From Streptomyces sp. CB02959 (GTDB lineage Bacteria; Actinomycetota; Actinomycetes; Streptomycetales; Streptomycetaceae): a stretch of 64,000 bases of DNA. A model generated the notes under the pieces. That model was not told where the DNA came from and searched no databases. It saw nothing but the letters and a program-made list of their open reading frames with translations. The translations under genes and the position numbers were made by a program. Position 1 is the stretch's first letter. Each line of letters starts with the position of its first letter. The DNA lies in the NCBI RefSeq assembly GCF_002803155.1, contig NZ_NNBP01000021.1, forward strand, positions 1 through 64,000, written 5' to 3'. Shown in pieces: positions 1-8,919 of the stretch.

Positions 1-131
1 CGCCGCGCCGGTGCGCCGGTGCCGCCGGGCGCGCCGAAGGGGTCGGCGGGCGGCGCGGGGGCGTGCCGCGCCAGCAGCCGGCCGAGGTAGTCGCCGGACG
101 CGGCGGGCGTCCGCTCGGGCATCTCAGGCAT
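1..131 (-). CDS. Partial protein of the contractile injection cluster (N-terminus only)
   Basis: An open frame on the minus strand begins at ATG 131, or at a second in-frame ATG at 122, and runs off the left edge. It overlaps the stop of the preceding gene by 8 bases, which indicates translational coupling in the injection-system operon. Only about 43 residues are visible: a SGDYLGRLLARHAP stretch followed by a Pro/Gly/Ala-rich segment. I do not recognise a family. Position alone suggests another structural or assembly component of the tail-like particle. Confidence 0.6.
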   Translation of the reverse strand, partial: MPEMPERTPAASGDYLGRLLARHAPAPPADPFGAPGGTGAPAR

Positions 132-882
132 CCGCGCACAGCTCCAGGTAGTAGCGGCGCCGCAGCGGGCTGAGCGCCAGGATCTCGGGCTCGCTCCAGC
201 CGTAGGCCGAGGCGAGCAGATGGACGTCGAGGAGGAGGTCCCGGGCCCAGGCGTCCAGTTCGGTCCACAGGTACGCGGCGATGTCCAGCTCCGCCGGGGT
301 GGCCGCGCCGCACTCCGGGCAGGCGATCTCCAGCGTCAGTTCCGCGCCGGGGTCGGCGGCCTCGGCGGCCTCGGCGAAGCGCTTGAGCACCGGGTCGGGC
401 AGCTGGGCGACCTCCTCGGCGGTGGCCTCCCGGCCGGCCCGCCGTGCGGTGAGCGCGCAGCGTGCCGCGAGCAGCCGCCGGGCGTCCGTGCCGTCCGGTG
501 GTCGGGCGGCGGCCACGGCGGCCAGGTCCGCGGGGGCGGGCAGCCGGAAGCGCAGCGTCCACTCGCCCTCCGCCACCCGCAGGCCGTCCGCGGGCGGCCG
601 CGGGCGGGTGGCCGCCAACTCCGCGGCGTCCAGCTCGAACTCCATCGCCGCACCGCACGCCGGCACCGTGCAGGCGAGCGTGACCTCCATCCGGTCGCCG
701 AACAGCGCCCGGCGCAGGGCGAAGAGGTCGGCCGCCCGCTCCCCGAGCGGCGCCGCGGACAGGGCGTCGGGAGCCGCTCCGGGACGGGCCGCCCGGTGCA
801 GCAGAAGGGCCCGGGCGGCGCCCTGCTCGGCCAGCCCGGCCTCCCAGGTGGCCAGCAGTTCCGCCGGCCCGGTGACCGTCAT
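124..882 (-). CDS. Baseplate/assembly-type protein of a contractile injection system
   Basis: A 252-residue protein encoded 21 bases downstream of the inner-tube gene. Cysteines at CTVPAC (about residue 71) and CPEC (about residue 189) look like two halves of a zinc site. The C-terminus (AYGWSEPEILALSPLRRRYY) resembles the short helical tail of T4 gp51-like baseplate hub-assembly proteins found next to tube genes in phage tail-like clusters. Role and family are inferred from this tail and from the position after sheath and tube; the family assignment is tentative. Expected in the cytoplasm during particle assembly. Confidence 0.6.
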   Translation of the reverse strand: MTVTGPAELLATWEAGLAEQGAARALLLHRAARPGAAPDALSAAPLGERAADLFALRRALFGDRMEVTLACTVPACGAAMEFELDAAELAATRPRPPADGLRVAEGEWTLRFRLPAPADLAAVAAARPPDGTDARRLLAARCALTARRAGREATAEEVAQLPDPVLKRFAEAAEAADPGAELTLEIACPECGAATPAELDIAAYLWTELDAWARDLLLDVHLLASAYGWSEPEILALSPLRRRYYLELCADA

Positions 883-903
883 GCGTTATCCCGCCGCCGC
901 CGC

Positions 904-1428
904 TCAGGCCGGGTGGGTGAACGAGGGCTCCTGGGGTTCGGGGACCTCGTAGTCGCGTTCCCAGCCCTCGCATTCGAGCTTGAGGCTCTGGATGGCCACC
1001 GCGTTGGCGTTGGCGTCCATCTCGCCCAGGACCTGGTACTCGCTCGGCCAGGACCGGTAGATCTTGTGCGAGACGGCGACCTGACCGGCCTCGTTGAGGA
1101 CCTGGATGACGATGTCCTTGCGGAAGTCGGCGAGCGAGACCTCCGAGCCGAGGCCGGCGCCGACCTGCCAGACCTTGTTGGCCCAGCGGTCGAACTCCGG
1201 GTCGTGGGTGACCCCGCGCTCCAGGGTGATGCCCTCGAACTCGGAGCGCCCCGGGGACTTCCGCGGGGAGCTGGGGTCGCCGCCGTTGCGGTGCTTGACG
1301 ACCTCGGTGGTGCGCTTGAGCGGACTGATCTTGCTGACCCCCGCGACCGTCCGGCCGTCCCACAGGACCAGGAACTTGAAGTTCTTGTACGGGTCGAAGC
1401 GATGGGCGTTGATTTTGAACTCAGCCAT
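904..1428 (-). CDS. Phage tail-like inner tube protein
   Basis: A 174-residue protein of the conserved phage-tail region family (T4 gp19/Hcp-like tube subunits). It begins MAEFKINAHRFDPYKNFKF and has the family's characteristic ISPLKRTTEVVKHR and FEGITLERGVTHDPEFDRWANKVW stretches. Subunits of this family stack as hexameric rings to form the rigid tube that the sheath drives into a target. The start is supported by AAGGAA just upstream. It lies 87 bases after the sheath stop, on the same strand, as expected for a contractile injection system operon. Confidence 0.93.
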   Translation of the reverse strand: MAEFKINAHRFDPYKNFKFLVLWDGRTVAGVSKISPLKRTTEVVKHRNGGDPSSPRKSPGRSEFEGITLERGVTHDPEFDRWANKVWQVGAGLGSEVSLADFRKDIVIQVLNEAGQVAVSHKIYRSWPSEYQVLGEMDANANAVAIQSLKLECEGWERDYEVPEPQEPSFTHPA

Positions 1429-1515
1429 CGGATTCCTTCACGTCGGATTCCTGTACGTCGGCGTCGTGGGGCGGACCCGGGACCGGCCCGTCCGCCGGCC
1501 CCGGCGCCCCGCGCC

Positions 1516-3363
1516 CTAGAGGTCGAACTGGCCGGCCAGCTGCTGGATCTTGACGACCACGAACTCGGCCGGTTTGACGGGCGCGATGCCGACCACGACG
1601 TTCACGATCCCGTTCTCGATGTCCGCCTCGGTCGTGGTGTCCTTGTCGCACTTGACGAAGTACGCCTGCCGAGGGGTGCCGCCCTTGAAGGCGCCCTTCT
1701 CGAAGAGCGTGTGCAGGTACGCCGAGGCGTTGAGCCGGATCTGCTGCCACAGCTGCTCGTTGTTGGGCTCGAAGACCACCCACTGGAGGCCGCGCAGCAG
1801 GCTCTCCTCTACGTGCAGGGCCAGCCGCCGCACCGGGACGTACTTCCACTCGCTGTCCAGGGCGTCCGAGCCCTGGAGCGTCCGGGCGCCCCACACCAGC
1901 GGGCCGACCATGGGGAAGGTCCGCAGGCAGTTGATGCCGAGCGGGTTCAGCAGGCCGTTCTCGCGGTCGGTGAGCTTGACGGCCAGCCCGTGCACGCCGG
2001 CCAGCCGCGCCTCGGTGCCCGCCGGGGCCTTCCACACCCCGCGCTCGCCGTCGGTGCGGGCGATCACGCCGGCCAGTGCGCCGGACGGCGGGAAGGAGCG
2101 CAGCCGGCCGGTGAGCGGGTCGGTGAGCTGGAGCTGCGGGAAGTACAGGGCGGCGTGGTTGCCGCGGACCGCGTCGAAGGCGCCGATCCCGGCCCGCGCG
2201 GCGTCCACGCTGCCCCAGGCCGCGGGCGCGTCGACGAGCAGGAACATCCGCCGCTCCTCGCACAGCCGCTGGGCCGCCGAGATCACCGTGACCATGTCGT
2301 CGGCCGACTGGTACGAGGCCAGCTCGGGCAGGGAGAGCAGATTGACGTCGGGGATGTCGCGCAGCGCCTGTAGGCCGCTCTTGCGGGCCTCGCTGCCGAT
2401 GAGGTCGCTCGGTCCCGGCGGGTCGCCGTCCTCGCCGCCGCACAGCGGGAAGACGGGCGGGTTGACCGACGCCTCCAGCCCCAGGTCGTTGGCGCACTCG
2501 CCGACGAAGCGGACCACGTCACCGGGGTCGGTGGAACCGGCCACGACCTGGATGCGGCGTCCGAAGGCGATCACCTGCGCGCCCGCGAAGGCGTGCTTGC
2601 CGGGGGCGTCCGGCAGGGCGCGCAGCTTGTGCTCCAGCAGCAGCGCCAGCTCGGTGACGTGGCACGGCGGCTCGCCGTCGCCGTCCGGGTCGTAGAGCGT
2701 GAACTCCCGCTCCACCTCGCCGATCTTCACGGTCAACTCGACGTTCAGATCGGGGAGTTCGTGGTGGAACGGCTTGGAGACGGTGCCGGACGGGTCCGGG
2801 CGGCCCTCGCCCACCGCGACCACCCGGATCAGCGTCGAGCCGGCGTTGACCACGGTCTCGGCGAACCGGCCGTCGCCGGGGTCCATGGACAGGCCGGTGA
2901 AGGACTCGCGGGCCGTGCCGTGCGCGTCCAGGACCTGGAGGTTGAAGGTCTCCTCAGGGCACGGGGTGTCGTGGTCCACGGCGACCCGTAGGCCGTCGCC
3001 CCAGACGCCGGGCTCTTTGGCGTGCACCTCCAGGACCGGGCACTGGCTGCGGCCCTCGGTGGACTCCAGGGTGACCTGGGCCTCCTTGCCGGTGCCGGCT
3101 TTGGCGACCCGGACGATCACCGCGTCGGCGCCGCCGTTGCCGAAGAACTGGTGGACGGCGTAGGCGACCGGGCTGCGCGAGGTCAGGCCGCCGAAGCGGC
3201 GTTCGAAGTCGGCGAAGCTGGTGATCCGGACCGGCTGGTTGAGTGGGCCGCGCCGGGTGTGGCCGACGAAGGCGGTCACGGAAGTCGTCACGGTGGTGAT
3301 GCTGCGGATGCTGCTGGGAAGCTCTTCGACATAGACGCCGGGATAGGTCGTATGTGTCGGCAT
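1516..3363 (-). CDS. Contractile tail sheath protein
   Basis: A 615-residue tail sheath subunit. The N-terminus MPTHTTYPGVYVEELPSSIR and the repeated VTAFVGHTRRGP/VRITSFADFERRFGG segment are diagnostic of phage and injection-system sheaths, and the C-terminal EFVVVKIQQLAGQF strand is the part that interlocks subunits in the family. The start at 3363 is preferred over one 14 codons upstream because GGAGGGGG sits directly before it. It is the first visible gene of the minus-strand cluster, followed by tube and baseplate-type genes. Sheath contraction powers tube ejection. In Streptomyces such particles are reported to act inside the cell in stress and development; whether this cluster does is inference. 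Confidence 0.93.
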   Translation of the reverse strand: MPTHTTYPGVYVEELPSSIRSITTVTTSVTAFVGHTRRGPLNQPVRITSFADFERRFGGLTSRSPVAYAVHQFFGNGGADAVIVRVAKAGTGKEAQVTLESTEGRSQCPVLEVHAKEPGVWGDGLRVAVDHDTPCPEETFNLQVLDAHGTARESFTGLSMDPGDGRFAETVVNAGSTLIRVVAVGEGRPDPSGTVSKPFHHELPDLNVELTVKIGEVEREFTLYDPDGDGEPPCHVTELALLLEHKLRALPDAPGKHAFAGAQVIAFGRRIQVVAGSTDPGDVVRFVGECANDLGLEASVNPPVFPLCGGEDGDPPGPSDLIGSEARKSGLQALRDIPDVNLLSLPELASYQSADDMVTVISAAQRLCEERRMFLLVDAPAAWGSVDAARAGIGAFDAVRGNHAALYFPQLQLTDPLTGRLRSFPPSGALAGVIARTDGERGVWKAPAGTEARLAGVHGLAVKLTDRENGLLNPLGINCLRTFPMVGPLVWGARTLQGSDALDSEWKYVPVRRLALHVEESLLRGLQWVVFEPNNEQLWQQIRLNASAYLHTLFEKGAFKGGTPRQAYFVKCDKDTTTEADIENGIVNVVVGIAPVKPAEFVVVKIQQLAGQFDL

Positions 3364-4157
3364 TCCCCCTCCAATCCCTTCAGGCACCGAGTGTGAGGAC
3401 ACCAAGAAATCGAGAAAACCGGGAGGGATGGGCGGGGAGAAGGGGGAGGGGCGGCGGGTGCGGAAGATTCCACGACGGCACCCCGCGCCGATCGTGGTCG
3501 TGCGTCCCCCCGCTACCCATCAAGTTCCCCCGTCTTCATCCGGTGCGAGGCGGTCCGTGATCCGCGGTCCGACCTGCACGGGACCAAGCCCGGACGTGTG
3601 CGACTCCGGCTTGTGACTCCTGATGCGTAAGTGCTCAACGCAGTCTGTTCCGGGGGGAGTTGAGGGTCAAGGAGCTTTCCGGACACCCCCTGCGGAGGTC
3701 TTGTGTGGGCGCGTCGCACGTTCTGCCCAAACGGTTTCCCGCCTCCCCGCAACCGGAACCGGAAGGGCCGGACCGCCCGGGCGCACCGGGGTCGTTCGGA
3801 CCCGGCGCCCGAACGGCGCACGACGCCGGAGTGCACGGCGGATGACGGCCCGGCCGCCCCGCACCCGGTCGGCCCTGCGAAATACCTCCGGCGCGCCGAG
3901 GCGGCCCTGCGGAAAAGGGGCGGCGGAGTACGTTGGCCAAAAGATCTGTGACCGTAATCACCGCCGGAGTGTGATCTGCGATTTAGGGACGCATGTCCAG
4001 CGGCGATACCCTGCGAGACGGACATGCCGCGTATCCGGACACCGTGTATACGCCTCCCCAGTGACAGCGCCGTCACGTTGCCCTTCGCGGCACGCCCATC
4101 GCAGACAACGAACCGCGATCACTACGGCGATTCTGAGAAGACAAGGGACGGACGCGC
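3364..4157. other. Divergent intergenic region between the injection-system operon and sucC
   Basis: About 790 bases hold no convincing gene. Open frames here on both strands have no ribosome site, no recognisable family and composition typical of random GC-rich DNA. The region must carry the promoter of the minus-strand sheath operon at its left end and the sucC promoter at its right end. The 3930-4060 part is visibly less GC-rich than the rest, which fits a promoter area, but I could not fix -35/-10 boxes with confidence. Confidence 0.5.
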
Positions 4158-5336
4158 GTGGACCTGTTCGAGTACCAGGCGAGGGACCTCTTCGCCAAGC
4201 ACGGTGTACCGGTGCTGGCCGGTGAAGTCATCGACACGCCTGAGGCGGCCCGCGCGGCGACCGAGCGCCTTGGCGGCAAGTCGGTCGTCAAGGCGCAGGT
4301 GAAGGTCGGTGGCCGCGGCAAGGCCGGCGGCGTGAAGCTGGCCACCACGCCGGACGAGGCCGTCGCCCGCGCGACGGACATCCTCGGCATGGACATCAAG
4401 GGCCACACGGTCCACAAGGTGATGATCGCCGAGACGGCCCCGGAGATCGTCGAGGAGTACTACGTCTCCTACCTCCTGGACCGCACCAACCGCACCTTCC
4501 TGGCCATGGCCTCGGTCGCGGGCGGCATGGACATCGAGGAGGTCGCCGAGAAGACCCCCGAGAAGCTCGCCAAGGTGCCGGTCGACGCCAACGAGGGCGT
4601 CTCCATCGAGAAGGCCCGCGAGATCGTCGCCCAGGCGAAGTTCCCGGCCGACGTCGCCGAGCAGGTCGCCGAGGTCATGGTGACCCTGTGGAGCACCTTC
4701 GTCGCCGAGGACGCCCTCCTCGTCGAGGTCAACCCGCTGGCCAAGGTCGCCTCCGGTGACGTCCTCGCCCTCGACGGCAAGGTCTCCCTGGACGCCAACG
4801 CCGAGTTCCGCCAGCCGGAGCACGAGGCCCTGGAGGACAAGGACGCGGCTAACCCGCTCGAAGCCGCGGCCAAGGCCAAGGGCCTGAACTACGTCAAGCT
4901 CGACGGCCAGGTCGGCATCATCGGCAACGGCGCGGGTCTCGTCATGAGCACCCTGGACGTCGTCGCCTACGCCGGTGAGAACCACGGTGGCGTCAAGCCC
5001 GCCAACTTCCTCGACATCGGCGGCGGCGCCTCCGCCGAGGTCATGGCGAACGGCCTGGAGATCATCCTCGGCGACCCGGACGTCAAGTCCGTGTTCGTCA
5101 ACGTCTTCGGCGGCATCACCGCGTGCGACGAGGTCGCCAACGGCATCGTGCAGGCCCTTGCGCTCCTGAAGTCCAAGGGCGAGAACGTCAGCAAGCCGCT
5201 GGTCGTCCGCCTCGACGGCAACAACGCCGAGCTGGGTCGCAAGATCCTCTCGGACGCCAACCACCCGCTGGTGCAGCGCGTGGACACGATGGACGGTGCG
5301 GCCGACAAGGCCGCCGAGCTGGCCGCGGCCAAGTAA
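4158..5336 (+). CDS. sucC: Succinyl-CoA synthetase beta subunit (ADP-forming)
   Basis: A 392-residue ATP-grasp subunit of succinyl-CoA ligase, which couples succinyl-CoA hydrolysis to nucleoside triphosphate formation in the TCA cycle. It begins at GTG 4158 after a purine-rich AAGGGACGG. MDLFEYQARDLFAKHGVPV at the N-terminus, GGRGKAGGVK (residues 51-60) in the nucleotide-binding region and NVFGGITACDEVANGI near the C-terminus are family hallmarks, and the length is normal. It is followed 21 bases later by sucD, so the two subunits are co-transcribed and assemble as a heteromeric enzyme in the cytoplasm. Confidence 0.97.
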   Translation: MDLFEYQARDLFAKHGVPVLAGEVIDTPEAARAATERLGGKSVVKAQVKVGGRGKAGGVKLATTPDEAVARATDILGMDIKGHTVHKVMIAETAPEIVEEYYVSYLLDRTNRTFLAMASVAGGMDIEEVAEKTPEKLAKVPVDANEGVSIEKAREIVAQAKFPADVAEQVAEVMVTLWSTFVAEDALLVEVNPLAKVASGDVLALDGKVSLDANAEFRQPEHEALEDKDAANPLEAAAKAKGLNYVKLDGQVGIIGNGAGLVMSTLDVVAYAGENHGGVKPANFLDIGGGASAEVMANGLEIILGDPDVKSVFVNVFGGITACDEVANGIVQALALLKSKGENVSKPLVVRLDGNNAELGRKILSDANHPLVQRVDTMDGAADKAAELAAAK

Positions 5337-5357
5337 GGGACGAGGACTCCAACAACC

Positions 5358-6242
5358 ATGGCTATCTTCCTCACCAAGGACAGCAAGGTCATCGTCCAGG
5401 GGATGACCGGCGCCACCGGCATGAAGCACACCAAGCTCATGCTCGGCGACGGCACCAACATCGTCGGCGGTGTCAACCCCCGCAAGGCCGGCACCAGCGT
5501 CGACTTCGACGGCACCGAGGTCCCGGTCTTCGGCTCCGTCAAGGAGGCGATGGAGAAGACGGGCGCCAACGTCTCCGTCCTCTTCGTCCCGCCGGCCTTC
5601 GCCAAGGCCGCCGTCGTCGAGGCCATCGACGCCGAGATCCCGCTGGCCGTCGTCATCACCGAGGGCATCGCGGTGCACGACTCCGCCGCCTTCTGGGCGT
5701 ACGCCAAGGCCAAGGGCAACAAGACCCGGATCATCGGCCCGAACTGCCCCGGCCTGATCACCCCCGGTCAGTCCAACGCCGGCATCATCCCGGGCGACAT
5801 CACCAAGCCCGGCCGCATCGGCCTGGTGTCGAAGTCCGGCACGCTGACCTACCAGATGATGTACGAGCTGCGGGACATCGGCTTCTCGTCGGCCGTCGGC
5901 ATCGGTGGCGACCCGGTCATCGGCACCACCCACATCGACGCCCTGGAGGCCTTCCAGGCCGACCCCGACACCGACCTGATCGTGATGATCGGCGAGATCG
6001 GCGGCGACGCCGAGGAGCGTGCGGCCGACTACATCAAGGCCAACGTCACCAAGCCGGTCGTCGGCTACGTCGCCGGCTTCACCGCGCCCGAGGGCAAGAC
6101 GATGGGCCACGCCGGCGCCATCGTGTCCGGCTCGTCCGGCACCGCCCAGGCGAAGAAGGAGGCCCTGGAGGCCGCGGGCGTGAAGGTCGGCAAGACCCCG
6201 TCCGAGACCGCGCTGCTGGCCCGCGAGATCCTCAACGGCTGA
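5358..6242 (+). CDS. sucD: Succinyl-CoA synthetase alpha subunit
   Basis: A 294-residue CoA-binding subunit. It has the Rossmann-like N-terminus with VQGMTGATGMKH, the IGPNCPGL motif near residue 127, and the phosphorylated active-site histidine in MGHAGAIVSGSSGTA (His about 251). Length is typical. It is 21 bases downstream of sucC, and a strong hairpin follows its stop, closing the two-gene operon. Confidence 0.97.
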   Translation: MAIFLTKDSKVIVQGMTGATGMKHTKLMLGDGTNIVGGVNPRKAGTSVDFDGTEVPVFGSVKEAMEKTGANVSVLFVPPAFAKAAVVEAIDAEIPLAVVITEGIAVHDSAAFWAYAKAKGNKTRIIGPNCPGLITPGQSNAGIIPGDITKPGRIGLVSKSGTLTYQMMYELRDIGFSSAVGIGGDPVIGTTHIDALEAFQADPDTDLIVMIGEIGGDAEERAADYIKANVTKPVVGYVAGFTAPEGKTMGHAGAIVSGSSGTAQAKKEALEAAGVKVGKTPSETALLAREILNG

Positions 6243-6295
6243 CGCGCCCCCCTGCCGCTGCCGCCGGTCCTGTCCTGCGGCGGCAGCACCACATG

Positions 6296-6340
6296 ACGGC
6301 CGTGGGCCCGTACCCCTTCCGGGTGCGGGCCCACGGCCGT
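6296..6340 (+). terminator. Intrinsic-type terminator hairpin after sucCD
   Basis: Two 20-base arms (6296-6315 and 6321-6340) pair with a single G-T wobble around a CTTCC loop. As usual in streptomycetes there is no clear U-tract. It lies between the converging sucD and the minus-strand sigma-like gene and could serve both. Confidence 0.85.
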
Positions 6341-6365
6341 TCGCGCGCATTCCGGCACGCCGGGC

Positions 6366-7322
6366 TCACTGGACGTCCGGGGCGAGCCGGGCGCCGGGCG
6401 CCGCCGTCCGGCGCGCCGCCGCCCGGTGGTGCGCCGCCCGGTGGTGCGCCGCCCGGTGGTGCGGCACCCGACGCACCTGCCGGACCGCCGGTGGCGCCGC
6501 CACCCGCGCGGACGGCGCGGACGGGATCGCCACGGCCGGCCGCGGCGGCGGGTGGTGGCCGTCCGGCGCGGTGAGCGTCACTGCCAGCGCCGTCGCCGCC
6601 AGCAGTCCGGGCGCCCCGAACCCGGCGCGGGTGGTCAGCCGGGTCCACCGCTCCGCGTCGGCCCGGACCTCCCGCGCGGGCGGCGGCGCCACCGGGCGGG
6701 ACGCCGCCAGCGCGCCCAGCCGGGCGTGCAGCACCGCACCCTGCCGGTCCGGCGGCAGCCCCGCCAGGCCCAGCTCGGGCAGCCGCTCGGCCAGCCACTC
6801 CCGGGCATGCGCCAGCCGCCCGGTCGCCGCCGGGGTACTGGCCTCCACCTCCACCGCGGTCTCGTGCAGCCCCAGCCCGAGCCCGTCGTGCAGCAGCAGC
6901 GCGCGGCGGTACGGGGCGGGCAGCGCCAGCACCGCCACCAGCAGTGCGTGGTCGCCCGGCGCGGCCGGCGGCGGCGCGGGCGTCCCCGGCCCGGGGCGCT
7001 CGGCGGGCCGCAGCCCGGGGAACAGCCGCCGCCACGGCGCCAGCGCGTAGTCGTGGGCGGCCGCCCGCACCCACCCCACCGGATCCGGGGCCGCCGCCAC
7101 CTCCGGCCACCGCTGCCAGGCCGTCCGGAACGCCCGCTCGACGGCCCGCCGGGCGAGCCGGGCCCGCCCGGTGAGCACCAGCGCCTGCTGCGTCAACGGC
7201 CCGGCGTGCGCGCCGTACAGCGCATCGAACTCCGCTGACGGACAGTCAAAGAGACGTGCTCCACGCCTTTCTGATGCGGTGTCGGAACTCTGGTCGGGCT
7301 GCCGCCGGTCGCGCTCGCTCAT
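6366..7322 (-). CDS. ECF sigma factor-like protein with membrane segment and His/Arg-rich tail
   Basis: A 318-residue protein. FDALYGAHAGPLTQQALVLTG followed by AVERAFRTAWQRW resembles sigma-70 region 2. VLALPAPYRRALLLHDGLGLGLHETA and a following helix resemble region 4. A hydrophobic segment (GAPGLLAATALAVTLTA, about residue 240) follows, then a Pro/Ala/His/Arg-rich tail containing three HHRAA units encoded by a 15-base tandem repeat. DNA-binding side chains are poorly conserved, so it may be a degenerate or membrane-tethered sigma-like regulator rather than a working sigma factor. No good ribosome site precedes ATG 7322, so the start is uncertain. Divergent from the PerM-like gene. Confidence 0.7.
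   Translation of the reverse strand: MSERDRRQPDQSSDTASERRGARLFDCPSAEFDALYGAHAGPLTQQALVLTGRARLARRAVERAFRTAWQRWPEVAAAPDPVGWVRAAAHDYALAPWRRLFPGLRPAERPGPGTPAPPPAAPGDHALLVAVLALPAPYRRALLLHDGLGLGLHETAVEVEASTPAATGRLAHAREWLAERLPELGLAGLPPDRQGAVLHARLGALAASRPVAPPPAREVRADAERWTRLTTRAGFGAPGLLAATALAVTLTAPDGHHPPPRPAVAIPSAPSARVAAPPAVRQVRRVPHHRAAHHRAAHHRAAARRTAAPGARLAPDVQ
6421..6465. repeat. Three 15-base tandem repeats inside the sigma-like gene
   Basis: The unit GCCCGGTGGTGCGCC occurs three times in a row, the last copy slightly altered at its end. Read on the minus strand it encodes repeated HHRAA units in the protein's C-terminal tail. Such repeats can change copy number by slippage without shifting the frame. 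Confidence 0.9.
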
Positions 7323-7420
7323 ACCGGAAGTCTGGAAACGCCGGGCGGCGGATCTCGCGCGACACGGCGGACGGATGCCCGGTACGTGGCGGAATCAGGT
7401 GTTATTGGCAGCATGGCGGT

Positions 7421-8836
7421 GTGAGCCAGTTGACCGAACGCGGCACCACGTTGTCCTCGCACGGCCGGACCGCCGCGCGGCGCTCCTCCGCGATCGGCAC
7501 CGCCGTCGTCAGCGGGGTGACCGCCGCCGGCCTCGGCCTCGGGGCGCTCGCGGTCGCCGTGCTGCTGCTCTGGGTCGCCTCCCCGTACCCGGACAGCGGC
7601 CCCTCCCGGGCCCTGCACCTGGCCGCCGGACTCTGGTTCACGGCGCACGGCGGCGGCCTGGTCCGCGAGGCGACGCCGTCCGGCACCCCGGCACCGGTCG
7701 GGGTGGTTCCGCTGCTGCTCGCCGCCCTGCCGGTCTGGCTGCTGCACCGCGCCGCGCGGGACACCCTGGCCACGGCCGCCCTCGCGGACGCCGACGCCGC
7801 CCCGGCGGCGTCGGCCACCCCGCGCACCCTGCTCGGCGCCCTGCTCGCCGGATACCTGCTGGTCGCCCTCGGCGCGCTGCTCTACGCCTCGACCGGCCGG
7901 CTGACCGCCGCACCGCTCTCCGCGCTGCTCGCCGTCCCCGGCACCGCGGTCGCCACCCTCGCCGCCACCGCCTGGCACACCCTCGGGCCGGACGCCGCGG
8001 CCCTGCTGCCGGACCGGGTCACGCGGACCTTCGCGACGCTGCCGGGCGCCCTCCGCGCCGCCCTCACCGGCCCCCGCCTGGCCACCGCCCTCCAGGCCGC
8101 GGCCGCCGCCACCCTCGGCCTGCTCGCCGCCGGAGCCGCGTTCACCCTCCTCGGGCTGGCCCTGCACGCCGGCCGGTTCGCCGACGACCTGGGCCGCCTC
8201 GCCGCCGACTGGGCCGGCGGCTGCACGGTGCTGCTGCTCTGCCTCGCGCTGCTCCCCAACGCCGCCGTCTGGGGCGCCGCCTACGGACTGGGGCCCGGCT
8301 TCACCGTCGGCGTGGGCACCGCCGTCGGCCCGCTGGCCACCTCACCGCGCCCCCCGCTGCCGCCCTTCCCGCTGCTCAGCGGCCTACCGGAGCCGGGGCC
8401 CGGGGCCTGGCCGGAGCTGGTGCCGGCGCTGGTGGCGCCGGTCGCCGCGGCGGTGCTGCTGGCCCGGTACGCGGCCGGCGACGGCCACCGGTCGTGGCGC
8501 CGGACCGCCGGGACGGCGGCCCTGGCGGCGGTCCTGTGCGGGGTGGCGACGGCGGTGCTCGCCGGGCTGGCCGGCGGCGCGCTGGGGTCGGGGGCCCTGG
8601 CCTCGTTCGGCCCCAGCTGGTGGCGGACCGGCCTGGCGGCGGCGGGCTGGACGGGGCTGGCCGGGGTGCCCGGGGCGCTGGCGCTGCGCACCTGGCGGCG
8701 GCTGTCCGCGCGATCGGCGGCGGAGGGCCGGGTGCCCCGCCGCCACCTGCCCGACCTCCGGTTCCGCCGCCGGTCCGGCCGCGCGGAGCGGAGCCCGGGA
8801 CCCGACCGGGACCCGGACCGGGAGCCCACCGCCTGA
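7421..8836 (+). CDS. PerM-like polytopic membrane protein (DUF6350 type)
   Basis: A 471-residue membrane protein taken from GTG 7421, since the upstream extension has no hydrophobic or conserved sequence. I count roughly nine to ten hydrophobic segments, beginning with AVVSGVTAAGLGLGALAVAVLLLWVASPYPDSG and ending near residue 430 before an Arg-rich cytoplasmic tail. Between sucCD and purN, actinomycetes keep a protein of this kind, annotated as DUF6350 or cell-division protein PerM. Substrate and mechanism are unknown; a role in envelope or division under stress is family-level annotation only. A perfect terminator hairpin follows. Confidence 0.8.
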   Translation: MSQLTERGTTLSSHGRTAARRSSAIGTAVVSGVTAAGLGLGALAVAVLLLWVASPYPDSGPSRALHLAAGLWFTAHGGGLVREATPSGTPAPVGVVPLLLAALPVWLLHRAARDTLATAALADADAAPAASATPRTLLGALLAGYLLVALGALLYASTGRLTAAPLSALLAVPGTAVATLAATAWHTLGPDAAALLPDRVTRTFATLPGALRAALTGPRLATALQAAAAATLGLLAAGAAFTLLGLALHAGRFADDLGRLAADWAGGCTVLLLCLALLPNAAVWGAAYGLGPGFTVGVGTAVGPLATSPRPPLPPFPLLSGLPEPGPGAWPELVPALVAPVAAAVLLARYAAGDGHRSWRRTAGTAALAAVLCGVATAVLAGLAGGALGSGALASFGPSWWRTGLAAAGWTGLAGVPGALALRTWRRLSARSAAEGRVPRRHLPDLRFRRRSGRAERSPGPDRDPDREPTA

Positions 8837-8855
8837 GAGCACGATCAAGAGCACG

Positions 8856-8900
8856 ATCAGGGGTGCGGGGCGGCCTCTCCGGCCGCCCCGCACCCCTGAT
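8856..8900. terminator. Bidirectional terminator hairpin
   Basis: A perfect 20-base inverted repeat (8856-8875 with 8881-8900) with loop TCTCC lies between the converging PerM-like gene and the minus-strand membrane gene. Confidence 0.9.
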
Positions 8901-8919
8901 TGCTACCGCCCCCGCTCCG

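Noticed and set aside
3513..4076. Open frames on both strands in the sheath-sucC gap
   Set aside because: No ribosome sites, no recognisable family, and codon usage typical of chance frames in GC-rich DNA.
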